From Actinomadura bangladeshensis (lineage in GTDB: Bacteria > Actinomycetota > Actinomycetes > Streptosporangiales > Streptosporangiaceae): a stretch of DNA of 35,207 nucleotides. A program made the position numbers and the translations under genes. The stretch lies in contig NZ_SMJW01000062.1 in NCBI RefSeq assembly GCF_004348335.1, positions 1 through 35,207 on the forward strand. Reading direction: 5' to 3'. Of this stretch, positions 23,619 to 32,060 are shown piece after piece; the first letter of the stretch is position 1; every line of letters begins with the position of its first letter. The notes below the pieces were generated by a model. The model saw only the letters and a program-made list of their open reading frames with translations, made no database searches and had not been told where the DNA came from.

Positions 23619-24914
23619 GTGCAGACCGCCCAACCTCCCCAGGAATGCCCGGATGACCGGAGAGCCGCGCCCATGGCGTGGCTGCTGTGGGGCGTCGGCG
23701 TCCTCGCCTACGCGGTCGCGGTCCTGCACCGGACGTCGTTCGGCGTCGTCGGCCTGGACGCCGTCCACCGGTTCGACGCGTCCGCCGGGATCCTCGCGTC
23801 CTTCACCGTCCTGCAGCTGCTCGTCTACGCGGGCCTGCAGATCCCCGTCGGGCTCCTGCTCGACCGCGTCGGCCCCCGCCGGATGGTCGCGGGCGGCGCG
23901 CTGCTCATGGCCGGCGGGCAGGCGCTCATGGCCGTGTCCACCGACATCGGGACGGCCGTCGCCGCCCGCGTGATGGTCGGCGCGGGCGACGCGATGACGT
24001 TCATCAGCGTCCTCGGCATCGTCGTGACCTGGTTCCCCGGACGCTACATCCCGGTCGTGACGCAGCTCACCGGGCAGCTCGGGCAGCTCGGCCAGGTGCT
24101 CAGCGCGATCCCGCTGGTCGCGCTGCTGCACGGCCCCGGCTGGGGCACCGCGTTCGGGTCGGCGGCGGCGCTCGGCGTGCTCATGGCGGTGCTGGCGGTC
24201 GCCTTCCTGCGGGACGGGCCGGGCCACGCCGACGTCCCCACCCTGCGCGAGACGGGCGTCAACCTCGTCGCGGCGTGGCGGCACCCCGGGACGCGCCTCG
24301 GGCTCTGGTCGCACTTCGTGACCCAGTTCTCGTCCAACACGTTCGCGCTGATGTGGGGCTACCCGTACCTGGTGTCGGGGCAGGGCATGGCACCGGCCGC
24401 CGCGTCCACGCTGCTGACGCTGTTCGTGCTGGTCAACGTCGTGTCCGGCCCGTTCATCGGGCGGCTCGTCGCCCGCTACCCGCTGCGCCGGTCCTGGCTC
24501 GTCCTCGGCATCGTCGCGATGAACGCGGCGGCCTGGGCGGTGGTCCTCGCCTGGCCACCGCCCGCCCCCGCCTGGCTGCTGGTGCTGCTCATCCTGTGCG
24601 TCGCGCCGGGCGGCCCCGGCTCCATGATCGGGTTCGACTACGCCCGGACGTTCAACCCGCCCGGCCGGCAGGGCACCGCGACCGGCATCGTCAACGTGGG
24701 CGGCTTCATCGCCTCCCTCGTCACGATCCTGCTGATCGGGCTCGTCCTGGACGCCCTGTCGCCGGACGGCGAGTTCACGCCCGAGGCGTTCCGCGCCGCG
24801 TGGACCGTCCAGATCGGCATCTGGGCGATCGGCATCGCCGGCGTCCTGCGGACCCGCCACCTGGCCCGCCGCCACATCGGCCTCAGCACCGGACGCCGGC
24901 GCCGCCGCCGCTGA
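23619..24914 (+). CDS. Major facilitator superfamily transporter
   Basis: The 431-residue protein has about twelve hydrophobic helices in two halves. The MFS loop 2-3 motif appears as 'GLLLDRVGPRRM' (about 78-89). It ends in a basic tail (GRRRRRR). MFS proteins of this kind carry sugars, organic acids or drugs by proton-coupled transport; the substrate is unknown. The GTG start at 23619-23621 gives a 17-residue hydrophilic lead before the first helix; ATG at residue 19 is an alternative. It probably forms an operon with the XRE-cupin gene, 16 bases upstream, and ends 10 bases from the convergent DDAH-type gene. Confidence 0.93.
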   Translation: MQTAQPPQECPDDRRAAPMAWLLWGVGVLAYAVAVLHRTSFGVVGLDAVHRFDASAGILASFTVLQLLVYAGLQIPVGLLLDRVGPRRMVAGGALLMAGGQALMAVSTDIGTAVAARVMVGAGDAMTFISVLGIVVTWFPGRYIPVVTQLTGQLGQLGQVLSAIPLVALLHGPGWGTAFGSAAALGVLMAVLAVAFLRDGPGHADVPTLRETGVNLVAAWRHPGTRLGLWSHFVTQFSSNTFALMWGYPYLVSGQGMAPAAASTLLTLFVLVNVVSGPFIGRLVARYPLRRSWLVLGIVAMNAAAWAVVLAWPPPAPAWLLVLLILCVAPGGPGSMIGFDYARTFNPPGRQGTATGIVNVGGFIASLVTILLIGLVLDALSPDGEFTPEAFRAAWTVQIGIWAIGIAGVLRTRHLARRHIGLSTGRRRRRR

Positions 24915-24924
24915 TCGGGCCCGC

Positions 24925-25767
24925 TCAGGCGCGCAGCTCCAGCGTGCAGCACTTGGGCCCGCCGCCCGCCTTGCGCAGCTCGGACAGATCCACCGGAACC
25001 GGCTCGTAGCCGTGGGCCCGCAGCGTCTCGATCAGCCCGGTCGCCTCGGCGTTGATGACGACGTTGCGGCCGTCGCACACCGCGTTCAGGCCGAGCACGG
25101 CCGCGTCCGCCTCGGTCGCGATGACCGCGTCCGGGAACAGCCGCTCCAGCACCGCCCGGCTGCCCGGCGAGAACGCGCCCGGGAAGTAGGCGACGTTGTC
25201 GCCGCCGAGCGGGAACAGCGCGGTGTCCAGGTGGTAGAAGCGCGGGTCGACGAGCCGGAGCGTCACCACGGGACGTCCGAGGAACTCCTGCGCCTCCTGG
25301 TGGGCGGCGATGTCCGTCCGGAACCCGGTGCCCGCCAGGATCACGTGGTCGAGCGTGAGGAAGTCGCCTTCGCCCTCGTTGGTGTGCTGGGCCTCCAGCA
25401 CCTCCGCGAACCCGTTCTCCCGCATCCACTTCGAGTACGCGGGGCCTTCCGCGTGCCGCTCGGGGAAGGTGAACTTCGCCCCGTAGACCCGTCCGCCGAC
25501 GACCAGCGCGCCGTTCGCCGCGAACACCATGTCGGGCAGCCCCTCGATCGGGTCGATGAGGCTGACCTCATGCCCGAGCGCGAGATAGGCGGCCCGCAGC
25601 GCCTCCCACTGCGCGACGGCAGTCCCGGCGTCGGCACCGGCCGCCGGGTCCATCCAGGGGTTGATCGCATAGGTGACGGTGAAGTGCTCGGGACGGCACA
25701 TCAGGAAGTGCCGCCGCAGCGCGGTGCGCTCAACGGTGCTCGGCTGCATTGCCGGCAGGACGGTCAT
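24925..25767 (-). CDS. ddaH: Dimethylarginine dimethylaminohydrolase / arginine-deiminase superfamily protein
   Basis: The 280-residue protein is in the guanidino-group-modifying superfamily. It shows FAANG (82-86), the acid block NEGEGDF (130-136), the catalytic His179 in DPRFYHLDT and the catalytic Cys at 273 or 274 in KCCTLEL. These are the Glu/Asp-His-Cys residues that hydrolyse dimethylarginine to citrulline and dimethylamine. Length and motif spacing fit DDAH-type enzymes better than the 400-residue arginine deiminases. I start it at ATG 25765-25767, which has TGGAGA upstream; ATG at 25785 has no ribosome site. Two direct repeats lie about 100-140 bases upstream. Confidence 0.88.
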   Translation of the reverse strand: MTVLPAMQPSTVERTALRRHFLMCRPEHFTVTYAINPWMDPAAGADAGTAVAQWEALRAAYLALGHEVSLIDPIEGLPDMVFAANGALVVGGRVYGAKFTFPERHAEGPAYSKWMRENGFAEVLEAQHTNEGEGDFLTLDHVILAGTGFRTDIAAHQEAQEFLGRPVVTLRLVDPRFYHLDTALFPLGGDNVAYFPGAFSPGSRAVLERLFPDAVIATEADAAVLGLNAVCDGRNVVINAEATGLIETLRAHGYEPVPVDLSELRKAGGGPKCCTLELRA

Positions 25768-25866
25768 ACGTGTCTCCAGGGACATCCGAGAGGGGGATCG
25801 ACTAATCGGAAGCCTAGGAAGGAAGGCGAAGCAATCCAATGCGCCAACCTTGCTCCCACCTGCCAC

Positions 25867-25907
25867 TTCGTTGCGCGTTTTCCCGGTGTACGCGCTATTC
25901 GTTGCGC
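25867..25907. promoter_or_regulatory. Direct repeat upstream of ddaH
   Basis: TTCGTTGCGC occurs at 25867-25876 and 25898-25907, 31 bases apart, about three helical turns. The pair lies about 100-140 bases upstream of the ddaH start codon and just past the end of the small membrane protein gene. It may be a regulator site; the regulator is unknown. Confidence 0.35.
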
Positions 25908-25926
25908 CGCGCATTCGTGCGACAGG

Positions 25927-26298
25927 TCAGCGATTGTCGGGGGATGTGGTGCGGAGGGTGAGGGCGGCGTAGAGGACGGGGAGCATGCAGACGATCTGCA
26001 TCGCGGTGTACCAGGGCGGGCAGACGCCGGGGATCAGGTCGACGCCGATGATCGCTATCGGTAGGACGATGGCGACGGCCCTGAGGCGTTCGAAGGCACG
26101 CTGGGAGCCCCGGGACGTGAGGACGGCCGTCCGGTAGATGGGCACGGCGACCACGGGAAGCAAGAGCGCCCTGACCCACATGAACGTGTTCACCGTGTGG
26201 CCGGTGCTCGACGCCACGATGACCGTCACTAGGGCGGCGGTGCTGAATGCGGCGTAGACCTTGACGGCCTTCTTCGCCCTGCGTGTGTTCGTCTCCAT
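25927..26298 (-). CDS. Small four-helix membrane protein of unknown function
   Basis: The 123-residue protein has a short basic N-terminus (TRRAKKAVK) and four hydrophobic segments at about 12-31, 41-60, 70-89 and 95-113. It has no recognised domain. The start is ATG 26296-26298. A longer frame reaches 26349 but without family character. It diverges from the histidine kinase gene at 26444, so it could be a target or accessory membrane protein of that two-component system. This is inference from position. Confidence 0.75.
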   Translation of the reverse strand: METNTRRAKKAVKVYAAFSTAALVTVIVASSTGHTVNTFMWVRALLLPVVAVPIYRTAVLTSRGSQRAFERLRAVAIVLPIAIIGVDLIPGVCPPWYTAMQIVCMLPVLYAALTLRTTSPDNR

Positions 26299-26443
26299 GT
26301 TCGTGACGCTACGAAGCGCCTGGTCCGGGCGGTATCCGGCTGGACGCACGGGTGGGTGGGGCTAGACCCACTCCTTGGCGATCGGACGTGGCGGGGCGCT
26401 CTTTTGGGGTGCACGCTGGAAGCGGCGGACGAGAGGGAGGGTC

Positions 26444-27691
26444 ATGCGGCAGTTGGGTACCTGGGCGGCGCGCACCGGTGTGGGGTTCGCGCGGGCGTGC
26501 CTCGTGGCGGTCGTCACCATGCTGGTCCCCGCCGTGTGGGGCCTGGCGGTGGCGTGGGCGATCTGGTGGGGGCCGTGGAACCCGTGGTCGTGGGTGGGGC
26601 CGCTCGTGCTGGTGTGCGTCGGCACGCTCGGGCTGTCCCGGCCGGTCTGCCGGATGGTCCGCTTCCTCGTGGAGAGGTGGACGGGCACCGCGATCCCGTC
26701 CGGCTACCGCGAGCCCGGTCCGGTGGTGCGGATGTCCACCGGGTACTGGTGGAACGGCTTCTCCTACGAGCGCACCCGCCGCGACGCCCTCTTGGACCAG
26801 AAGTGGCGCGTCCGGTGGCTCGACCCCGCCAACTGGCGCGACCTGCGTTTCGTCGGGATCGCGCCGTTCGCGGCGGGCCTCGCGGCGTGCGTCCCTCCGG
26901 CCGGGGTGGGCGTGGCGGCGGCCGGGCTCGGCCCCGCTCCTGTCCTCGCGGCCGCCGGCCTGGTCGTCGCCGTCGCCGCCGCGCCCTACGCATGGCGGCC
27001 GCTCGTGCCGGTGGCCGTCCGGTACCTGCGGCCGTCCCGGGCGATGGCACTGGCCGACCGCGTCGAGGAACTGGCGGGCCAGCGCGCGGACATAACGGTC
27101 TCCCAGGCCGCCGAGCTCCGCCGGATCGAACGGAATCTGCACGATGGCGCCCAGGCCCGGCTGATCTCGCTCGGGCTGTCGCTGGCGACTGCCGAGAAGC
27201 TGATGGAGACCGACCCGGCGCGGGCCAAGGCGCTGATGCGGGAGGCGCGCGGCGGTGCCGCGGCGTCGCTGGCCGAGCTCCGCGAGCTGGTCAGGGGCAT
27301 CAACCCGCCGGTGCTGAACGAGCGGGGCCTCGTCGACGCCGTCCGCGCGCTGGCCCTCGACACTCCGCTGGACGTGACCGTCAGCGCCGGCGCCGAGCCC
27401 CGCCTGGACCCGCCGATCGAGTCCGCCGTCTACTTCGGCGTCGCCGAACTGCTGACCAACGCGGTCAAGCACGCCCGAGCCACCACCGTGCGGATCTCGC
27501 TCACGCGGGACGGGACGGGCATCGTCGTCCAGGTCGAGGACGACGGCCGGGGCGGCGCCCAGGAAGCCCCCGGCGGCGGGCTGGACGGCCTGCGCCGCCG
27601 CATGGCCGTCTTCGACGGCACGCTGGAGATCGCCAGCCCGTCCGGCGGCCCGACCCGTGTGCGGCTGGCGGTGCCATGCGAGTCCTTGTAG
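26444..27691 (+). CDS. Two-component sensor histidine kinase, NarL/LiaS type
   Basis: The 415-residue kinase has membrane helices at about 16-42, 50-68, 137-160 and 164-186, a short coiled linker, the HisKA_3 dimer/phosphoacceptor region with His233 in ERNLHDGAQARL, and a HATPase_c domain with the N box 'ELLTNAVKHAR' (about 341-351) and G boxes around DDGRGG and GGGLDGLRRRM. The input domain is only the membrane part, so it probably senses envelope or membrane stress. The start is ATG 26444 behind GGGAGG. Its last 16 bases overlap the response regulator gene, so the pair is translationally coupled. Confidence 0.95.
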   Translation: MRQLGTWAARTGVGFARACLVAVVTMLVPAVWGLAVAWAIWWGPWNPWSWVGPLVLVCVGTLGLSRPVCRMVRFLVERWTGTAIPSGYREPGPVVRMSTGYWWNGFSYERTRRDALLDQKWRVRWLDPANWRDLRFVGIAPFAAGLAACVPPAGVGVAAAGLGPAPVLAAAGLVVAVAAAPYAWRPLVPVAVRYLRPSRAMALADRVEELAGQRADITVSQAAELRRIERNLHDGAQARLISLGLSLATAEKLMETDPARAKALMREARGGAAASLAELRELVRGINPPVLNERGLVDAVRALALDTPLDVTVSAGAEPRLDPPIESAVYFGVAELLTNAVKHARATTVRISLTRDGTGIVVQVEDDGRGGAQEAPGGGLDGLRRRMAVFDGTLEIASPSGGPTRVRLAVPCESL

Positions 27692-28323
27692 CCGAAGACC
27701 TCTACCTCCTGCGGGACGGGATGATCCGGCTGATCGAGGCGTACGGGCACGAGGTGGTGGCGACGGCGGCCACCGGGCCCGAGACGCTGGAGGCGCTGCT
27801 CGCCTGGCGTCCGGACGTGTCGGTGATCGACGTCCGGATGCCGCCGACGCAGTCGGACGAGGGCCTGCGCGCCGCCCTCGCCGCGCGGGCCGAGGCGCCG
27901 GGGCTGCCGGTGCTGATCCTCTCGCAGCATGTGGAGCAGCTGTACGCCCGCGAACTGCTCGCCGACGGCTCCGGCGGCGTCGGCTACCTGCTGAAGGAGA
28001 GCGTGTTCGACGGCGACCAGTTCATCGACGCGCTGGAACGCGTCGCGGGCGGCGGGACGGCGATGGACCCGGCCGTCATCGCCCGGCTGCTGTCCGGCAC
28101 GTCCCCGGCCCGGGGTCTCGAACGGCTCACCGAACGCGAGCACGCGGTGCTGGCCCTCATGGCGGAGGGGCTCTCCAACCAGGCCATCGGCCGCCGCCTC
28201 TTCCTCAGCGAGAGCGCCATCGGCAAATACACGACGTCCATGTTCGGCAAGCTCGGCATCGTCGACGACGATGACACCAACCGCCGCGTCCGAGCCGTCC
28301 TCGCCTACCTGAACAAGCCGTAG
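27676..28323 (+). CDS. LuxR/NarL family response regulator
   Basis: The 215-residue protein has a receiver domain (1-120) with acidic Glu7/Asp8, phosphoacceptor Asp52 in VIDVRMPP and Lys107 in GYLLKE, followed by a LuxR-type helix-turn-helix (about 150-213) with 'LTEREHAVLALMAEGLSNQAIGRRL' (given as LTEREHAVLALMAEG and NQAIGRRL) and 'SESAIGKYTTSMFGKLGI'. It is the partner of the upstream kinase, whose gene it overlaps by 16 bases. It may control the divergent small membrane protein or distant genes. The stop is TAG at 28321-28323. Confidence 0.96.
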   Translation: MRVLVAEDLYLLRDGMIRLIEAYGHEVVATAATGPETLEALLAWRPDVSVIDVRMPPTQSDEGLRAALAARAEAPGLPVLILSQHVEQLYARELLADGSGGVGYLLKESVFDGDQFIDALERVAGGGTAMDPAVIARLLSGTSPARGLERLTEREHAVLALMAEGLSNQAIGRRLFLSESAIGKYTTSMFGKLGIVDDDDTNRRVRAVLAYLNKP

Positions 28324-28381
28324 CGCCGGATCGGCGTCCGTGCCCGGGGTAGAGGGAGGAACACGGACGAGGGGGCGCGGG

Positions 28382-28678
28382 ACGGCGTTCGACTCGGTCA
28401 CGTCGTGGTTCATCGCGTTCTTCCGCGCGATCATGCCCGCGCTGGCGGGGATGTCCCGCATGCCCCGCCACGTGTTCCTGCTGTTCAACGCCGCCGGCGG
28501 CCTGGTCTGGGGGGTGGGCTTCACCATGCTCGGCTACTTTGCCGGGAACGCCTACTCCCGCATCGAGCACGTGGCCGGCCAGGCCGTCGCGATCGCGGTC
28601 GCCTGCGCGGTCGTCCTCGCCCTCGTCGTCTGGCGAGTCCGCCGCAGACGCGCCCAGCACCCCCGGAACCGCGACTGA
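28382..28678 (+). pseudogene. 3' remnant of a DedA/SNARE-associated membrane protein gene
   Basis: The frame translates to the C-terminal third of a DedA protein: 'FFRAIMPALAGMSRMPRHVF', then 'LLFNAAGGLVWGVGFTMLGY' and a last membrane helix with the basic tail VWRVRRRR. A complete DedA protein has about 200 residues, with a first half holding the re-entrant loop; that half is absent, and no suitable start with a Shine-Dalgarno precedes it (GTG at 28340 has none). The similarity appears just at the usual GRF-x-P-x-x-R region, whose beginning here reads SWFIAFFR. I infer a 5' deletion that left a relic behind the response regulator gene. A hairpin (28686-28705) follows. Confidence 0.65.
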
Positions 28679-28685
28679 GCACTTT

Positions 28686-28705
28686 CCCGCCGCCGCACCG
28701 GCGGG
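28686..28705 (+). terminator. Possible terminator after the dedA remnant
   Basis: CCCGCCG (28686-28692) pairs with CGGCGGG (28699-28705) around a 6-base loop, 7 bases past the stop. It would end the kinase/regulator transcript. Confidence 0.45.
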
Positions 28706-28756
28706 TCGTAACCCCGAGCCTCACCGCCGAGGGACACCGTCGAGGACGTCGCGAAG

Positions 28757-28775
28757 TACTCAGCGCGGTTGAGTA
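28757..28775. promoter_or_regulatory. Inverted repeat upstream of the DUF2157 gene
   Basis: TACTCA (28757-28762) and TGAGTA (28770-28775) face each other across 7 bases, about 46 bases upstream of the DUF2157 start. Size and position fit an operator for a dimeric repressor; no candidate regulator is adjacent except the two-component pair. Confidence 0.35.
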
Positions 28776-28821
28776 AGAGTGCCCAGGGCACGGCCGCCGC
28801 GGTCGTTCATACTCGGCGGGT

Positions 28822-29961
28822 ATGGAGACAGCGCACATTCCGCCCAGAAGGTTGCTCTGGTTGCGGGGCGAGGTGGCGGCCTGGCAGGCGGAGGGGCTGA
28901 TCGACGGCGAGACGGCGGCGCGGATCGCGAGCAGGTACACGGACAGCCGCCGCTTCGCCCTGGAAAGACTGGTTCTCTTCCTCGGCTCGGCGTTCGTCGG
29001 CGTGGGGCTGATCTGGACTGTCGCCGCGAACTACGAGGAACTCTCCCCGATGGTGAGGTTCGCCGGGATCGTGGTGATCTGGCTGGCCGCGGTGGTCGGT
29101 GCGGAACTGCTCGCCTCCCGGGTCTCCGGCGCGCTGCCGGCCGCCGCCCGGGTGATCGCGGTGGCCGCCGGCGGCGGGACGGTCTTCCAGACGGCGCAGA
29201 GCCTCCAGGTTCCGGCGGGCTCTTCCAGCCTCCTGGGCGCATGGGCCGGAGGGGCGCTCGCCTACGCCTACGCGACGCGCGGGCGGGCTCCGCTGCTCGT
29301 CGCGGCGGGGCTCAGTGTCGGCTGGTACGCCTGGTGGGCGGCCGAGAACGCGGGAAGCCACGGCGTGGTGGTGTGCGCGATGCTCGTGGCCGCCGGTCTC
29401 GCGACGGGCCTCGCCGAACTGCACGAGCGGTGGACACCGGCCTTCGCGGACGTCTGGCGACCCGTCGGCGTGCTGCTGGCGCTGGTGGGGCTCTACATCG
29501 CGGCCTTCCCCGACCGCGATTTCCGGATGACGAACGCGCTGTGGGCCGGGGTCGCCCTCACCGTCCTCGTCTCCGCCGTCGCCGTCTGGCTCGGTTCCGC
29601 GCGCGGACAGGTCGCCGCGATGCTGGGCATCCTCGCCGCGGGAGTGCTGCTTGCGCTCTGGGACCCGGCCGGGTCGATGGCATCGCCCAGCGGCGAGGCG
29701 CTCGTCCGCGCCATCGCGGGAATCGTCTGCTACGTGCTGGCCGCCGCCTGGTTCGCGGTCCTCGGGACGTCCCGGGAACTGCCGGGCATCGTGCCGCTGG
29801 CCGCCGGTGCGCTGGTGATCTTCGTGACGACGCAGAGCTTCGCCGTCTTCGCACCGCTGTTCTCCGGCGCGGCGCTCTTCCTGGTGCTCGGCGCCGTCTT
29901 CCTCGGCACCGGTGTGCTCGCCTACCGGGGCCGCCGACTGATCACGAAGGTCGTCTCATGA
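28822..29961 (+). CDS. DUF2157 membrane protein
   Basis: The 379-residue protein has a soluble N-terminus of about 48 residues ('RGEVAAWQAEGLIDGETAARI', the usual DUF2157 start) and about ten to twelve hydrophobic helices to the end. DUF2157 proteins are polytopic and of unknown function, often encoded just before a GDYXXLXY-domain protein, as here. The start is ATG 28822; the stop overlaps the next gene as ATGA, so both are coupled. Other genes of the window give no hint about the role of the pair. Confidence 0.9.
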   Translation: METAHIPPRRLLWLRGEVAAWQAEGLIDGETAARIASRYTDSRRFALERLVLFLGSAFVGVGLIWTVAANYEELSPMVRFAGIVVIWLAAVVGAELLASRVSGALPAAARVIAVAAGGGTVFQTAQSLQVPAGSSSLLGAWAGGALAYAYATRGRAPLLVAAGLSVGWYAWWAAENAGSHGVVVCAMLVAAGLATGLAELHERWTPAFADVWRPVGVLLALVGLYIAAFPDRDFRMTNALWAGVALTVLVSAVAVWLGSARGQVAAMLGILAAGVLLALWDPAGSMASPSGEALVRAIAGIVCYVLAAAWFAVLGTSRELPGIVPLAAGALVIFVTTQSFAVFAPLFSGAALFLVLGAVFLGTGVLAYRGRRLITKVVS

Positions 29962-30425
29962 GGATCCGCAAGGGTTCCGTCGCGGTGGCGGGCGCCGTGC
30001 TCGTCCAGGCCGCGCTGGTCGTCTGGGCCGTCCAGCCGCAGCTGTCGCCCCGCCTGACCGGCCGCGAGTACCGGCTGGCGGTCGCGCCGGTCGACCCGAT
30101 CGACCCGTTCCGGGGCGCCTACGTAGATTTGAGCTACCCCGGTCTGCCCAGGGGCGTCTCGGGGCCGGGGCGGTACTACGTCCCGCTCGTCAGGGACGGC
30201 GCGCTGTGGAAGGGCACCGAGGCCGTCAAGGCGCGTCCTGCGCGGCAGCCCTATCTGGCCTGCGAATCGCCCGGCGGCGGCCTCGACTGCGGGCTCGGCA
30301 GCTTCTTCGTCTCCGAAGACCGCGCCCGCGCTCTCGAACAGGGCGTCACCGCCGGACGGCTGACCGCCGTGATCCGAGTGGACGATCGGGGACGCGCCGC
30401 GCTCGTCCGCCTCCAACCACGGTGA
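29958..30425 (+). CDS. GDYXXLXY domain protein
   Basis: The 155-residue protein has one N-terminal membrane segment (about 8-26) and a GDYXXLXY domain. Here the name motif reads FRGAYVDLSY (about 51-60), so the Gly-Asp is Gly-Ala. The extracytoplasmic part holds a Cys pair (Cys98 region, LACES and LDCGLG). Members are encoded with DUF2157 membrane proteins and presumably act with them. The start ATG 29958 overlaps the DUF2157 stop. It ends 10 bases from the convergent PucR gene, with no hairpin in between. Confidence 0.88.
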   Translation: MRIRKGSVAVAGAVLVQAALVVWAVQPQLSPRLTGREYRLAVAPVDPIDPFRGAYVDLSYPGLPRGVSGPGRYYVPLVRDGALWKGTEAVKARPARQPYLACESPGGGLDCGLGSFFVSEDRARALEQGVTAGRLTAVIRVDDRGRAALVRLQPR

Positions 30426-30435
30426 GGCTTGCGGG

Positions 30436-31941
30436 CTATGGCCGGTCGTCCAGGGCGCTGAGCTGGAGGCGGAGGGCCAGGCGTCGTTGGGGGGACGTGA
30501 GGTCCACCGCGGTCACCTCGGTCATGCGGCGCAGCCGGTAGCGCAGGGTATTGGGGTGGACGGAGAGGGCCTCGGCGGTGGCCTTCGGGTCGCCGTAGTG
30601 GTCCAGCCAGGCGGCGAGGGTCGGCAGGAAGGCCGTCCCGTGGGCGTCGTCGTGCGCCCGGAGGACGGGGAGCGGGCCGCCCAGGAAACCGGCTTCGATG
30701 CGGGTGGCCTTGCGGGCGCGTTCGACGACGACCGCGTCCCAGGCGTCCTCCAGGAGGACCAGCCCAGGTGACAGGCGGCCGGACGCGACGAGGACGTCCA
30801 ACTCGGCGGCCTCCGCGCGAGAACGGGGCAGGTCGGTGGCGGCGAGGGCCGGGCCGCCCGCCGCCGCGTAGAGGGTGCGGTCGTGCGCGCGCACCTCGCT
30901 GAGGACGGTCCGCAGCCACGGCAGCGACCCGGCCTCGCTGCCCGGACGGTCCGCCAGCAGCGCGAACAGGCCCCCGTCGAGGTCGGCGAGCAGCGGGCGG
31001 TGCCAGCCGAAGCGGTGCGTGATCGCCTCCCACAGGTCGAGCCGCCGGGGGAGGTCCTCGCCGCCGCCGAGGACCGCGACGCGCCACGGCGGCTCGGCCG
31101 CGCCGGGGCGGACGCCGTCCCGGAGGGCGGCGCGGAGCTGGTCGGCCGAGACCCGGCGCGCGACGCCCGCCTCGGCGCGCAGCCGCAGCAGGTGCAGGGC
31201 GATGACGGACGCGAGGTCGGTGAGCCGCCGGACGCGGTCCTGCGGGATCGGCCTCCTCGCCACCACCCAGATCGAGCCGAGCCACTCGCCGCCCGCGCGC
31301 ACCGGGATGACGAGGCGCGGCAGCATCTGGTCCGGCCCGGCCGGGACGAGGATCGGCTCGGACGAGCGCGTCAGCTTCCGGAACACCCCGCAGGCCCGCA
31401 GATGGGCGATGACCTGCGGCGGGACGCGGCGGCCGACGATCGTGGAGACGCGCGCGGGGTCGGTGGTGTCCTGGCGGCCGGAGTAGGCGAGGACGCGGGA
31501 GCGGGCGTCCTCCAGGGTGACGGGCGCGTCGGCGATCTCGGCGGCGGTGTCGGCGAGCGCGAACAGGTCGTCGTGCACGCCCTGCGGCGCGTAGGCGCGG
31601 TCGATGGCGCCGCGCACCAGCCAGACGACGTGCGTCCAGGACGTGTCCGGCTGGAGTTCGATGAGGGCGGGCTTCAGGGGGCGCGCCGCGGCGGCGACCT
31701 CCGCGGCGATCGGCGCCTTGAGGACGACGCCGTCGGCCCCGGCGGTGTCGGCCCGCTCCAGCAGCGCGACGGCGTCCGCCGGGTCGGTCACGCCGACGCC
31801 GAGGACGATCTCGCCCGCCTGCCCGGCCGGCTCGCCCGGCTCCGCCAGCACCACGTCGTGCACCTGCCCGCCGCGGCCCGGCGTCACCAGCCGGAGCAGC
31901 CCGAGCGAGTCGACGAGGTCGGCGACATCGAGCTTCACCAT
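30436..31941 (-). CDS. PucR family transcriptional regulator
   Basis: The 501-residue protein has an N-terminal PucR-type domain (about 1-130), a middle GAF-like region (about 190-255, 'RLVIPVRAGGEWLGSIWVVA', given as VIPVRAGGEWLGSIWV), a diverged GGDEF-like CdaR segment, and the C-terminal PucR HTH_30 with 'DPKATAEALSVHPNTLRYRL'. Such regulators activate genes for catabolism of amino acids or purines in response to substrate. The start is ATG 31939-31941. It diverges from the DadA-like oxidase with two 11-base direct repeats in the shared promoter, so that oxidase is its probable target. Confidence 0.93.
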   Translation of the reverse strand: MVKLDVADLVDSLGLLRLVTPGRGGQVHDVVLAEPGEPAGQAGEIVLGVGVTDPADAVALLERADTAGADGVVLKAPIAAEVAAAARPLKPALIELQPDTSWTHVVWLVRGAIDRAYAPQGVHDDLFALADTAAEIADAPVTLEDARSRVLAYSGRQDTTDPARVSTIVGRRVPPQVIAHLRACGVFRKLTRSSEPILVPAGPDQMLPRLVIPVRAGGEWLGSIWVVARRPIPQDRVRRLTDLASVIALHLLRLRAEAGVARRVSADQLRAALRDGVRPGAAEPPWRVAVLGGGEDLPRRLDLWEAITHRFGWHRPLLADLDGGLFALLADRPGSEAGSLPWLRTVLSEVRAHDRTLYAAAGGPALAATDLPRSRAEAAELDVLVASGRLSPGLVLLEDAWDAVVVERARKATRIEAGFLGGPLPVLRAHDDAHGTAFLPTLAAWLDHYGDPKATAEALSVHPNTLRYRLRRMTEVTAVDLTSPQRRLALRLQLSALDDRP

Positions 31942-31984
31942 GCGTCCATTGTGCCGTCCGCACGATGGGCCTCCTCCGGATTGG

Positions 31985-32018
31985 CCGAACGCGACAGAGA
32001 CGATCGCCCGAACGCGAC
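31985..32018. promoter_or_regulatory. Direct repeat, candidate PucR-family operator
   Basis: CCGAACGCGAC occurs at 31985-31995 and 32008-32018, 23 bases apart, between the divergent PucR and oxidase start codons. Nothing else in the region repeats. Its location makes it the best candidate site for the adjacent regulator. Confidence 0.5.
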
Positions 32019-32060
32019 CCACCATCGAAGTGACACGCTTCAGCGAGGAGAGGAGTCGCC

